Positions 17,374-25,072 of a stretch of DNA of 64,000 nt are shown in pieces. The notes beneath the pieces were generated by a model. That model searched no databases and was not told the origin of the DNA. It was given only the letters and a program-made list of their open reading frames with translations. Each line of letters opens with the position of its first letter. Position 1 is the stretch's first letter. The position numbers were made by a program, and so were the translations under genes. The stretch is from assembly GCF_017945865.1 (NCBI RefSeq), contig NZ_CP072829.1:1922001-1986000 (forward strand). The letters run 5' to 3'. This DNA comes from Xiamenia xianingshaonis (lineage in GTDB: Bacteria > Actinomycetota > Coriobacteriia > Coriobacteriales > Eggerthellaceae).

Positions 17374-18411
17374 TCAGCGCATCGAGACGCCGCTTTCCAC
17401 GATGTCCTCGGACTCGGTGGTGGGACGGGCGGGGTCGTCAACGCAGGCCGCGCCGGACTCCTGCGGCGCGTCGGAGGCCCCAGCCGTCGCCTTCTGCCCC
17501 TTCTGCGCCATGCGCTGCGGGAAGTATTCGCTGATCACGATGCCGGCGAAAATGAGCACGAACCCCGCAAACAGGCTGGCCGTCAGCGACTCGCCCAAAA
17601 ACAGGATGGAAAACGTCACTCCGAAGACCGACTCAGTCGCCAAAAACAGCGACGCCGGCGCCGGCGGCACCTTCGCGACGGCCAAGTTCTGCAACAGCAG
17701 CGCGATGCACGACGCGAACACCGCCAGATACCCCAGGCTGATCCAGGTGTCGGTCGACAGCGCGGCCCAATCCGGCCACGGCTCCGTCACGCCGCCGACC
17801 GCAAAGCCCAGCGCCCCCGACACGAGGAACTGCACCACCGTGAGCACCGTCATGTCGCGGCCGGGCGCGTATTTCGCCGTGAACAGCACGTGGAAGCTGA
17901 GAAACACCGCCGACAGCAGCGTGATGAGATCGCCGAAGCGCAGGGAGAACCCGCTGGCGCCCGAATACGCCACGCACCCCACGCCGGCGATGCACACGAG
18001 CGCCGCCGCCACGTTGTAGCGCGTCGGCCGCACGCCGGTCATCGCCCAGCCGAGGAAGGGGATGATGACGCAGTACAGCGTGGTCAGAAAAGAGCTGTTC
18101 GACGCGGTGGTGTCGGCAAGGCCGGTCGAGTTGGCCCAGTACGACAAAAACACGAACAGGCCCAGCACCGCGCCGGCCTTCACGTGGCCGACGTCAAGCG
18201 CGCCGCGGACGCGCCGCCAGGAAACGGCGCCCAGAAGAAGACCGGCCGCCGTGAAGCGCACGCCCACGAGCAGCGTCGGCGGAAACTCGTCCACGGTCGA
18301 CTTGATGACCACCGTGCCCATGCCCCAAATGGCAGCGGCAAGCAGCAGCATCAGCTTGTAGCCCCACAGCGTTGTGCGCGAACGGTCGGTATGTTGGCTG
18401 GCAGAAGGCAT
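17374..18411 (-). CDS. EamA/DMT-superfamily permease
   Basis: An integral membrane protein of 345 residues with two EamA repeats of about five transmembrane helices each, beginning LMLLLAAAIWGMGTVVIK and containing VGVRFTAAGLLLG, AALVCIAGVGCVAYSG and FAGFVLIFAGIVISEYF. The second repeat has the typical PAPASLFLATESVFGV motif. Such proteins export amino acids, nucleosides or drugs; the substrate cannot be told. The C-terminal tail of about 40 residues is polar. The ATG at 18411 has no ribosome-binding site, but a TAGAAT box seven nt upstream fits a leaderless mRNA, which is common in Actinobacteria. The frame is open upstream to 18471 without a good start. Confidence 0.87.
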   Translation of the reverse strand: MPSASQHTDRSRTTLWGYKLMLLLAAAIWGMGTVVIKSTVDEFPPTLLVGVRFTAAGLLLGAVSWRRVRGALDVGHVKAGAVLGLFVFLSYWANSTGLADTTASNSSFLTTLYCVIIPFLGWAMTGVRPTRYNVAAALVCIAGVGCVAYSGASGFSLRFGDLITLLSAVFLSFHVLFTAKYAPGRDMTVLTVVQFLVSGALGFAVGGVTEPWPDWAALSTDTWISLGYLAVFASCIALLLQNLAVAKVPPAPASLFLATESVFGVTFSILFLGESLTASLFAGFVLIFAGIVISEYFPQRMAQKGQKATAGASDAPQESGAACVDDPARPTTESEDIVESGVSMR

Positions 18412-18418
18412 GCGGGAG

Positions 18419-18424
18419 ATTCTA
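18419..18424 (-). promoter_or_regulatory. Candidate -10 box giving a leaderless permease mRNA
   Basis: TAGAAT on the minus strand ends 7 nt before the ATG at 18411, so transcription would start at or next to the start codon. No clear -35 is seen. Confidence 0.33.
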
Positions 18425-18568
18425 TCATGTGCAACCGCATAAAAACCGAAACTCAAACGAAATGAAAACAACCGGTGAAGCCGCGCGGCCGGACAAGCCC
18501 GCCGACTTCAGGGCTCGGATTCGACGCTTCTTCGGCAACCCGGCGCAGACGCCGGGCCGGGCGACGCG

Positions 18569-20497
18569 CTACGCAAGGCGCGCGACGGCGTCTTCGTTGC
18601 TCCATCCCGCAAGGCTCCAGTTCGGAAGCGTGTTGACCATGTTCACGACCAGATCCCACAGCTCTTTGAAATCGCGCTCGTGCAGGCGCAGCCCCGTGGC
18701 TTCAAGCATGTCGATGACGTCTTGCGGGCTGTAGCAGCTGATCGCCATGACCACCAGCTCCGACACGACGTCGTCGGCGAACGCCAGCTCGCGGTCCTCG
18801 TCGTCGGGCACGTGGGCGTCGAGAAACGCCAGCACCGCCTGCGAGGCCGGCCGCTGGAAAAGCCATTCGAACATGTTAGCTTCATATAACATTTCGGCGG
18901 TCAACGGGCGCGGCTCGAAATGCTCCCGCGCAAAGCGGTACAGCTCGACCATGCCCTCTTCGGTCACCTCTTCGTACAGGTCGCGCGCAACGCCGTACCA
19001 CGTGCCGCCAGAGCAGAAGCAGCGGAATTCCGACAGGTCGTCTTCGGCCTGGTAGCGCAGCTCGTCGGCGAAAACGTCATAAGGAATCGCCGTGCCCTTC
19101 CACGCGCAGTACGTGCCGTACAGCACTTCGAAGGTCTCGACGCCGCGCAGCTGCACCAGCGCCTCGACCACCTTGCGCATCTCTTCGAAAAGCATGACCT
19201 CAACGATCAAGTTATCCCAGTCAACCTGGGAAAGCGCCTCCAGCAGGTCCGTCGGCACGACGCGTTTGACGCCTTCCGCCGTCTTCACGAAAAAGGACAG
19301 CGGCGCGATCGGCAACGCAAGCGCACCCTCGCCCGACTCCGGCGAAACGGGCATCTCGCCGCCGGCCTCGACCTGCGCGCGGAGCGATTTCAACTCCCTG
19401 GCGGTCAGCGTTTCCAGCAGCGCGTCGAACGTCCCGGGGCTGTCCAGCAGCTGGTCGGCAATGGCGTCCGCCAGCTGCTTTTTGTTCGCCTGCGATAGTT
19501 TCCGCAAGCCAAAGCTGCTCGCTATGGATTGCAAGTCGGCTTTTTTGCTCGCAAGCAGAAGCGATCGCAGCGTGCGGTCGGGCGGATCTTTGACGGCCGA
19601 TTCAGAGAAGAAGTCGGCAAGCAGCGACCCGAGCGACGACGCGCCGCCCATCGTCAGTTCCTCGATCCGACGATCGCGCTCTTCGCCGGACAGCCCCGCC
19701 AGCGGGCAGGGGTGGGTTTGCGCAGGCTCGTCATCGGGGATGATCATCGGCGCCGCATAGGGCAAGACGTTGTCAGCGGTGGCGACTTGCGGCTCGTCGG
19801 GGGCCGCAGAAGCGCCTTCGCCCCCCTCGCGGCCCACAAGTCCGCCAAGCCCGTCCACTTCGCTTGCCTTGCGAACGTTTTCCCAGTTGGGAAGCTCGTC
19901 TATCACCAAGGTGCTCGACGCGGCGCGCTTCGACGCCTCCACGAAGCCGCGCGCCGTCGCAACGACGTCGCCGTCGGCCTGCGCACGGCACGCCAGGCGC
20001 AGCGCGTCGTCGTACTGGTCGTCATCGACGGGCAGCGGCGGCATGAACAGGTCTCTCGCGAACACGATGGCGCCATCGAAGGGTAGCAGCGTCGTGAAGG
20101 CGAACGCCTGGTCGTCACGGGTGAGCTGCTCGTCAACCTGCATCGCCAGGCCGCGCACCTCAAAGACGACGTCGTCCAGCAAAAACAGCGAAACGTGCTG
20201 CGGCATCAGCACGATGTGGAACAGCCCCGGCAAGGCGTGCTTCCATTCCCGCACGACGTCAAGCTCGCGCGGGCTGAGATTGGCGGGGTTTTCCTCGACG
20301 AACGCATCGACGATGCTCGGATCCGTCCAGATGCGGCACATGCCGTCGATCTTCCTGAACTCGGCAACGACCTCGGGGGATGCAGCCGCGAACAGGGACC
20401 CGTCGAACGCCGACGGGGCGGCCCGCACCTCCGCAAACGCCATGAACGCATCGTACAAGCGACAGAATCGACGCAGTTGGGAAGAGGAAAGCTTCAT
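18569..20497 (-). CDS. Protein of unknown function with a Rho_N/SAP-like segment
   Basis: I do not recognise this 642-residue protein. It starts at ATG 20497 (MKLSSSQLRRFCRLYDAFM) with GAAAGG about 8 nt upstream. It has no signal peptide or membrane helices and is acidic. In the middle (residues about 310-370) the stretch KKADLQSIASSFGLRKLSQA, followed by NKKQLADAIADQLL, resembles the small helix-extended-helix Rho_N/SAP nucleic-acid-binding fold. Two flanking regions look globular, and the C-terminal third has many aromatic and acidic residues (YRYQAEDDLSEFRCFCSGG type). Neighbours are a DMT permease and acpS on the same strand, which gives no functional clue. Confidence 0.8.
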   Translation of the reverse strand: MKLSSSQLRRFCRLYDAFMAFAEVRAAPSAFDGSLFAAASPEVVAEFRKIDGMCRIWTDPSIVDAFVEENPANLSPRELDVVREWKHALPGLFHIVLMPQHVSLFLLDDVVFEVRGLAMQVDEQLTRDDQAFAFTTLLPFDGAIVFARDLFMPPLPVDDDQYDDALRLACRAQADGDVVATARGFVEASKRAASSTLVIDELPNWENVRKASEVDGLGGLVGREGGEGASAAPDEPQVATADNVLPYAAPMIIPDDEPAQTHPCPLAGLSGEERDRRIEELTMGGASSLGSLLADFFSESAVKDPPDRTLRSLLLASKKADLQSIASSFGLRKLSQANKKQLADAIADQLLDSPGTFDALLETLTARELKSLRAQVEAGGEMPVSPESGEGALALPIAPLSFFVKTAEGVKRVVPTDLLEALSQVDWDNLIVEVMLFEEMRKVVEALVQLRGVETFEVLYGTYCAWKGTAIPYDVFADELRYQAEDDLSEFRCFCSGGTWYGVARDLYEEVTEEGMVELYRFAREHFEPRPLTAEMLYEANMFEWLFQRPASQAVLAFLDAHVPDDEDRELAFADDVVSELVVMAISCYSPQDVIDMLEATGLRLHERDFKELWDLVVNMVNTLPNWSLAGWSNEDAVARLA

Positions 20498-20665
20498 GGT
20501 CGCAGCCTTTCGTCTCAGCAGGTTTCGCGTTGTGCCAGTATGGCACAACGGCCGCGTCGAAGGCAGCCGAAGCGGGCGCTTTGTCCGAAACACCACGGCG
20601 AACCAGGCCAAACGCAAAGGGGGCGGCTCCGATGGCTGGCCAAGAGCTTCCGCGTGTCAAGAAGC

Positions 20666-20695
20666 GCGTGTCAAAGCACCCGACCCCTGACACGC
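20666..20695. repeat. Dispersed palindromic repeat, copy 1
   Basis: A 30-bp unit of the form GCGTGTCA-N14-TGACACGC, able to fold as an 8-bp stem. The same unit occurs at 20728, 28787 and 28830. It lies in the 3' region of acpS (minus strand). Confidence 0.85.
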
Positions 20696-20727
20696 TCACG
20701 CTGAGGGCAGAGCCAGCCGCCGGGAGT

Positions 20728-20757
20728 GCGTGTCAAAGCACCCGACCCCTGACACGC
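20728..20757. repeat. Dispersed palindromic repeat, copy 2
   Basis: Identical 30-bp unit to copy 1, in direct orientation 62 bp away. It ends 8 bp after the acpS stop codon, so it probably forms the 3' hairpin of the acpS transcript. Confidence 0.85.
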
Positions 20758-20765
20758 GGTGCTCG

Positions 20766-21158
20766 TCAGAGATTGTCGGCCGGACCCTCGGCCACGGCGA
20801 TTCCGCAGGCGTATTCTCCCTCGTGGGTCGCTGAAACATGGACGGACTCGATGCCGTGTGCGGCCAGGAACGCTGAAAACGACGGGGTGTCGGCAACGAA
20901 GGGCGCACCGGCGGCGGTGTGAAGCACCTCAATGTCCTTTGTGTCGAACACGTCTTTGCCTGCTGCGGGAGCAAGCGCCTTGGTCACCGCCTCCTTCAGG
21001 GCAAGCATGACCGCGAAGTGCTCCTCGGCCTTGCCGCGGGATCGGGCATAGCTCCGCTCGCGCTGCGTGAAAGCATAGCGTTCGAAGACGGGATCTCCGT
21101 CGATCGCATCTTTGGTTTCGGAAATGCTCGCCAGATCGACCCCTATGCCCTTGATCAC
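20766..21158 (-). CDS. acpS: Holo-[acyl-carrier-protein] synthase
   Basis: AcpS transfers 4'-phosphopantetheine from CoA to a serine of acyl carrier protein. The 130-residue product has IKGIGVDLASI at the start with the Mg-binding Asp, and EHFAVMLALKEAVTKAL with the second metal ligand and the KEA motif. I choose GTG at 21158 because AAGGGGG lies about 4 nt upstream and family members begin at IKGIG. A TAGAAT -10 box at 21193-21198 would make the upstream ATG codons (21194, 21221) fall outside the transcript. The gene is divergent from an operon that encodes a small acyl carrier protein, its possible substrate. Confidence 0.9.
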   Translation of the reverse strand: MIKGIGVDLASISETKDAIDGDPVFERYAFTQRERSYARSRGKAEEHFAVMLALKEAVTKALAPAAGKDVFDTKDIEVLHTAAGAPFVADTPSFSAFLAAHGIESVHVSATHEGEYACGIAVAEGPADNL

Positions 21159-21192
21159 GAAGCCCCCTTTTCGCCCGATGGATGCCTCTTTC

Positions 21193-21198
21193 ATTCTA
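21193..21198 (-). promoter_or_regulatory. Candidate -10 box for acpS
   Basis: TAGAAT on the minus strand, 34 nt upstream of the GTG start codon. No convincing -35 at standard spacing. Confidence 0.33.
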
Positions 21199-21255
21199 CC
21201 GGCAACGCTTCGCTCCGTCATGCAAGTTCAGGGCTGGCGGAATGAATCAGCGTTT

Positions 21256-21275
21256 CCCCAGGGTATTACCTGGGG
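21256..21275. promoter_or_regulatory. Palindromic operator candidate upstream of the hydrolase-ACP operon
   Basis: CCCCAGG-GTATTA-CCTGGGG is a perfect 7-bp inverted repeat with a 6-bp centre, located 84 bp before the hydrolase start and in the divergent region with acpS. The size and symmetry fit a dimeric regulator site, possibly for the NarL-type regulator encoded at the other end of the locus. No function is proven. Confidence 0.45.
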
Positions 21276-21359
21276 TGCTTGCACGGGTAGGTATCGTTTC
21301 GGTTTCTTGGCGGTTTTCCTACCATGGAGCCACCGAGATGCGAACCGAAAGGAGCAGCA

Positions 21360-22430
21360 ATGGCAAGCGATTTTTATCAGTACGACGACCGCCGCGATCC
21401 GAAGTGGGGCCTGCCCGGCGATGTGCGGGAAAACTGGAACAATCCGACGATCGCCACCTTTTTCGCGGACATCATGACGCCTGGCCTCAGCCAAGACGAG
21501 ATCGACATGGGCCGCGCCATGTTCGAAGGTGCGTTCGAGTCCATGCTCTCCGGCATGACGATGCCGCCCGAGCTCGAGGCGGCAGGCGAGTGGGCGGAAT
21601 ACTGGGCGCCCGGATGCGTCGAAGAGCCCGATGCGCCTGAACTGCGCCTGCACGTCCGCCTTCCCAAAGGCGAGCACGAAGGCAAGCGTCCCTGCATCAT
21701 GTATTACTTTGCGGCCGGCATGGGCGGAAAGCCCGATTACTTCGACACCGAGATCGCCCAGTACAGCGCCGATCTCGGCGCCGTCGTCATCGCGCCCCAG
21801 TATCGCGCCCATCCCGAAGTCAAGCAGCCGGCGCAGCTCAACGACTTGCACGCCGCCTACCAGTGGGCCATCGACCATGCGGACGAGCTCAACATCGATC
21901 CCGACTGCATCGTCTTGTCCGGCTACAGCATCGGCGCGATGATGGCGCTCGGGCTGGCCTTCCGCCTGAAGAAGTACGGCATCACGCCGCGCGGCCTGTC
22001 CATCGTGGCGCCTCCGGTCGACGACATGGCGAACGGCCCCAGCTCCCGCATCAGCTTCGCCAGCGAGAACCTGGGCTGCGAAGAGCGCGTCATCACGTGG
22101 CACAGCTTCTTCGGCGCGATCAACGTGGCGCGCCCCGCCGTTTCCCCGGAGATCATTCCCAACCATTGCACCGTCGACGACCTGCGCGGATTCCCGCCGG
22201 TGTTCATGCACATCATGGAAAGCGACCCCAACCGCGACGAAGACATTGAATTCTGCAGCAAGCTTCTGGCGGCGGGCGTGATGACGAGCATGCACCTGTG
22301 GCCGGGAACCAACCACGCGACGTTCTACAGCGGGCCGATGTACGAGCTGAAGGCCAAGTTCTACGCGGAAGTGGAAAACGACATCAAGACGTTGATAGAG
22401 AACGACTGCCGTCGTCCCTGGTCAGCATAG
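21360..22430 (+). CDS. Alpha/beta-hydrolase (esterase/lipase-like, HSL-type)
   Basis: A 356-residue cytosolic alpha/beta-hydrolase. The nucleophile elbow is GYSIG with S190, the acid is probably D289 (MESDPNRDED) and the base H319 (GTNHATF), with standard spacing. The usual HGGG oxyanion motif is replaced by FAAGMGGK. The N-terminal lid of about 100 residues is long. ATG at 21360 has AAAGGAG 6 nt upstream; the frame opens 12 codons earlier without a site. It is the first gene of an operon with an acyl carrier protein, a phosphotransacetylase and a butyrate-kinase-like enzyme, suggesting it releases or transfers an acyl group that enters that route. Substrate unknown. Confidence 0.87.
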   Translation: MASDFYQYDDRRDPKWGLPGDVRENWNNPTIATFFADIMTPGLSQDEIDMGRAMFEGAFESMLSGMTMPPELEAAGEWAEYWAPGCVEEPDAPELRLHVRLPKGEHEGKRPCIMYYFAAGMGGKPDYFDTEIAQYSADLGAVVIAPQYRAHPEVKQPAQLNDLHAAYQWAIDHADELNIDPDCIVLSGYSIGAMMALGLAFRLKKYGITPRGLSIVAPPVDDMANGPSSRISFASENLGCEERVITWHSFFGAINVARPAVSPEIIPNHCTVDDLRGFPPVFMHIMESDPNRDEDIEFCSKLLAAGVMTSMHLWPGTNHATFYSGPMYELKAKFYAEVENDIKTLIENDCRRPWSA

Positions 22431-22440
22431 GTTTTTTGGA

Positions 22441-22467
22441 GCTGCGGCCGCAAGGTCGGCCGCAGCG
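22441..22467 (+). other. Intercistronic hairpin between hydrolase and ACP genes
   Basis: GCTGCGGCC and GGCCGCAGC form a perfect 9-bp stem with a 9-nt loop, 10 nt after the hydrolase stop and 36 nt before the ACP start. It is not followed by a U-tract at once, so it may stabilise or process the mRNA to raise ACP expression rather than stop transcription. Confidence 0.45.
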
Positions 22468-22502
22468 CTTTGGCATCGTCTTTTGTTTTGAAAGGAAACA
22501 CC

Positions 22503-22751
22503 ATGGCATTCACCAACGAGGAAATCACCGACATCCTGCTCGAGGCCGTCGGCAAGGCGATCAAGCGCGATCCCGCGACGCTTTCGCCCGACATGCGCTG
22601 GGTGGAGGATCTCAACTTCAAGAGCGTGCAGGGCATGAAGGTCTGCGGGCTTCTCAACTATAAGTTGAAGATCACCGTTCCGCTGTCCGCGCTCATCGAG
22701 TGCGCCACGCTCCAGGATGCCGTCGACATGCTGGCCGGAATGGTGGAATAG
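22503..22751 (+). CDS. Acyl carrier protein (variant)
   Basis: An 82-residue four-helix acyl carrier protein. The phosphopantetheine site is S41 in WVEDLNFKSVQGMKV; the classic D-S-L is K-S-V here, which keeps the serine but changes both flanking residues. It is less acidic than fatty-acid-synthesis ACPs. The ATG at 22503 follows GAAAGGAAA. Its neighbours are a hydrolase, a phosphotransacetylase and a butyrate-kinase-like enzyme, not fab genes, so it is probably a dedicated acyl carrier for this pathway. AcpS, encoded divergently 1.3 kb away, could load it. Confidence 0.86.
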   Translation: MAFTNEEITDILLEAVGKAIKRDPATLSPDMRWVEDLNFKSVQGMKVCGLLNYKLKITVPLSALIECATLQDAVDMLAGMVE

Positions 22752-22804
22752 GCGCCGCAGATCGGTTTTCGTTGCGAGACAAACGAGGTTGAAAGGAAGA
22801 GGCC

Positions 22805-23779
22805 ATGGCCGATTTGAAGCAGATATTCGTCGAGCGCGCACGTCAGAAGTGCCCGGTCGTCATTTTCCCCGAAGCTGAGAACGAGATCATCGCGAAGGCT
22901 GCCGTCGAAGCAGGCGCGCAGGGCATTTGCAAGCCCGTCCTGGTCGGCGACGAGGGCGTCATCAAGGGCTTTGTGGGCGAGGCGGACGTGACGATCCTCG
23001 ACATCGACGCCCATCCGGAATTGGTGGGCGAGCTGGCCGAAGAATACGCCCGTCGCGAGGACTTCCCGGTCGAAGTCGCGGCTGATATGTTGAGCAACAA
23101 GATCAACTATGCAAGTATGTACGTCGGAGCGGACAAGGCCGACGCCATCGTCGCCGGCTACACCTGCGCGACGGCGGACGCCGTTTTGGCTGCTCAGGAG
23201 TTCATCGGCCTGGATGCCGACGCAGCCATGCCGAACGCCTACGTCATCGTGGAACCCGACAATTTCACGGGCGGCGAGAACGGCATGCTCGTCTATGCCG
23301 ACCCCGTCATGGTCGTCCAGCCCTCGAGCGAGGAACTGGCGTCCATCGCCCTGAACACCGCTGCGAGCGTCGAAAAGCTGCTCGGGTGGGAGCCCCGCGT
23401 CGCCTGCCTGTCGTTCAGCACCAAGGGCAGCGGCGGGCATCCAGACGCCGAAAAGGTGCGCCGCGCGGTGGAGATCGCCCGCGAAGCACGCCCCGGGCTG
23501 CTCATCGATGGCGAGCTGCAGCTTGACTCCGCCATCATCCCCCGCGTGAGCGAGAAGAAGATCAAGGGCGAAAACGTGCTCAAGGGAACGGCGAACATCC
23601 TGGTCTTCCCCGACTGCGACGCGGGCAACATCACCGTCAAGGCGACCACGCTTTTCGCCAACGGCGGCGGCACCTTCGCCATCATGTGCGGTTTCGCCAA
23701 GCCGGTTGGCGAGCTTTCCCGCAACTCCGACATCGACGGCATCGTCTTTTCCACTGCAGCGACCGCTGCTCAGTGCTAA
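22805..23779 (+). CDS. pta: Phosphate acetyltransferase-like acyltransferase
   Basis: Pta-family enzymes convert an acyl thioester plus phosphate to acyl phosphate. The 324-residue product has family landmarks: VIFPEAENE near the start, FSTKGSGGHPDAEKVRRA, DGELQLDSAIIP, then TANILVFPDCDAGN and FAKPVGELSRNSDIDGIV. Length is that of the catalytic domain alone, without regulatory extensions. GAAAGGAAGAGG precedes the ATG. Beside the ACP gene and a butyrate-kinase-like gene, it might act on acyl-CoA or, less usually, acyl-ACP. The acyl chain length it prefers cannot be read from sequence. Confidence 0.88.
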   Translation: MADLKQIFVERARQKCPVVIFPEAENEIIAKAAVEAGAQGICKPVLVGDEGVIKGFVGEADVTILDIDAHPELVGELAEEYARREDFPVEVAADMLSNKINYASMYVGADKADAIVAGYTCATADAVLAAQEFIGLDADAAMPNAYVIVEPDNFTGGENGMLVYADPVMVVQPSSEELASIALNTAASVEKLLGWEPRVACLSFSTKGSGGHPDAEKVRRAVEIAREARPGLLIDGELQLDSAIIPRVSEKKIKGENVLKGTANILVFPDCDAGNITVKATTLFANGGGTFAIMCGFAKPVGELSRNSDIDGIVFSTAATAAQC

Positions 23780-23790
23780 GGAGAGTGGCT

Positions 23791-24909
23791 ATGACCAAAG
23801 AACAGTACCGGGTGCTTGCCATCAACCCCGGCAGCACGTCGACCAAGGCGTCCATTTTCGAGAACGACGCCGAGGTGTGGAAGACCAACGTGGTCCATGC
23901 CCCCGAGGAGCTGGCCGGCTTCGAAACGATCGGCGATCAAGGCCCCTTCAGGCGCGACGCCATTCTCGCGGCGATCGACGAGGCGGGCTTGGATGCGCAG
24001 AACTTCGATGCGGTCGTCGGCGTCGGCGGCGTCGGGCTGGCCGGCGTCCCCTATGGCACCTATGGCGTCAACGAGACCATGCTCGACGACGCGACAAGCG
24101 GAAAGTACGCCTCGCATCCGAACAACTTAGGCGTGATCATCGCCCATGAGATCGCCGCCACGTGCGGCGCGCAGGCGATGGCGGCCGGCATGGCCTCGTC
24201 GGAAGAGTTCCAGGAAGTGGCCCACATCGGCGGCTTCGCGCAGACCCCGCGCCGCTGCTGCGTGCATATGCTGAACACCAAAGAGGTCGCGCTGCGCCAT
24301 GCCGCCGCACAGGGAAAGTCCTACAAGGACCTGAACCTGGTGATCGCCCACGTGGGCGGAGGAATCACCGTCGCCGCCCATCGCAAGGGCATGGTGGTCG
24401 ACGGCACCGACGGCGTGGACCAGGAAGGCCCCATGACGCCCAACCGTCCGGGCACGGTAAGGCTCGTCTCCTTCATGAAGCTCATCGCCGGACTTACGCC
24501 CGCCGAGCAGAAGAAGCTCGTCTCGACGCAAGGCGGATTCATGAGCCATCTGGGCACGAGCGACGCCCTTGAGGTCAAGCGGATGATCGCCGAGGGCGAC
24601 GAGTACGCCCGCTTGGTCTACGACGCCCTTCTGTACCAGGTCGCCGGCTGGATCGGACACATGGCTGCCGTGCTCAAGGGCGAGGTGGACGGCGTGATCC
24701 TCACCGGCGGGCTCATGAACGACGAGTATGCCGCCGCCTACATAACCGAGATGGTCTCGTGGATCGCACCCGTCTCGGTCTATCCGGGCGAGCTTGAAGG
24801 CGAAGCGCTTGCCGCTGCGGCCCTCCGCGTTCTGCGCGGCGAGGAGGAATTGCTCGAATACACCGGCGTTCCCGTATGGAGCGGGTTCGACCATCTCAAG
24901 CGCGCCTAG
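23791..24909 (+). CDS. buk: Butyrate kinase-like acyl-phosphate kinase
   Basis: ASKHA-fold enzyme of 372 residues that transfers phosphate from an acyl phosphate to ADP. It begins YRVLAINPGSTSTKASIFEN, the butyrate kinase form of the first phosphate loop, and contains IAHVGGGITVAAHRKGMVVD and GVILTGGLMNDE, the adenosine-binding part. It is closer to butyrate kinase than to AckA in length and motif. ATG at 23791 has AAGGAG 7 nt upstream and is 11 nt after the pta stop. The pair would make ATP by substrate-level phosphorylation from whatever acyl group the upstream hydrolase and ACP handle. Confidence 0.9.
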   Translation: MTKEQYRVLAINPGSTSTKASIFENDAEVWKTNVVHAPEELAGFETIGDQGPFRRDAILAAIDEAGLDAQNFDAVVGVGGVGLAGVPYGTYGVNETMLDDATSGKYASHPNNLGVIIAHEIAATCGAQAMAAGMASSEEFQEVAHIGGFAQTPRRCCVHMLNTKEVALRHAAAQGKSYKDLNLVIAHVGGGITVAAHRKGMVVDGTDGVDQEGPMTPNRPGTVRLVSFMKLIAGLTPAEQKKLVSTQGGFMSHLGTSDALEVKRMIAEGDEYARLVYDALLYQVAGWIGHMAAVLKGEVDGVILTGGLMNDEYAAAYITEMVSWIAPVSVYPGELEGEALAAAALRVLRGEEELLEYTGVPVWSGFDHLKRA

Positions 24910-24929
24910 CTTGAAAGCGAAGCGTCTTA

Positions 24930-24957
24930 AAGGGGGCTGGGATTTCCCGGCCCCCTT
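24930..24957 (+). terminator. Terminator-like hairpin after the butyrate-kinase-like gene
   Basis: AAGGGGGCTGGGA pairs with TCCCGGCCCCCTT (one G-U pair), followed by CTT. It lies 20 bp after the kinase stop codon and 115 bp before the MFS gene, so read-through to the transporter may be partial. Confidence 0.55.
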
Positions 24958-25072
24958 CTTGCCGAGCGGCCGCGGCGCATTCCGATCGCAGCCGCCCAAA
25001 GCGCCCAGATCGATGCCGCGCGTTTTGTTCGACGCGGCTCCTTAAAGCTTCTCGTTGAAGGATTGGTGTCCT

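Noticed and set aside
17185-18465. Plus-strand frame across the CAGGGCCGA repeats and opposite the permease
   Set aside because: Low-complexity repeat plus antisense shadow, with no plausible start site.
20666-20757. Possible CRISPR array from regularly repeated 30-bp units
   Set aside because: Only two units per locus, no cas genes, and units lie at 3' ends of genes in separate places.
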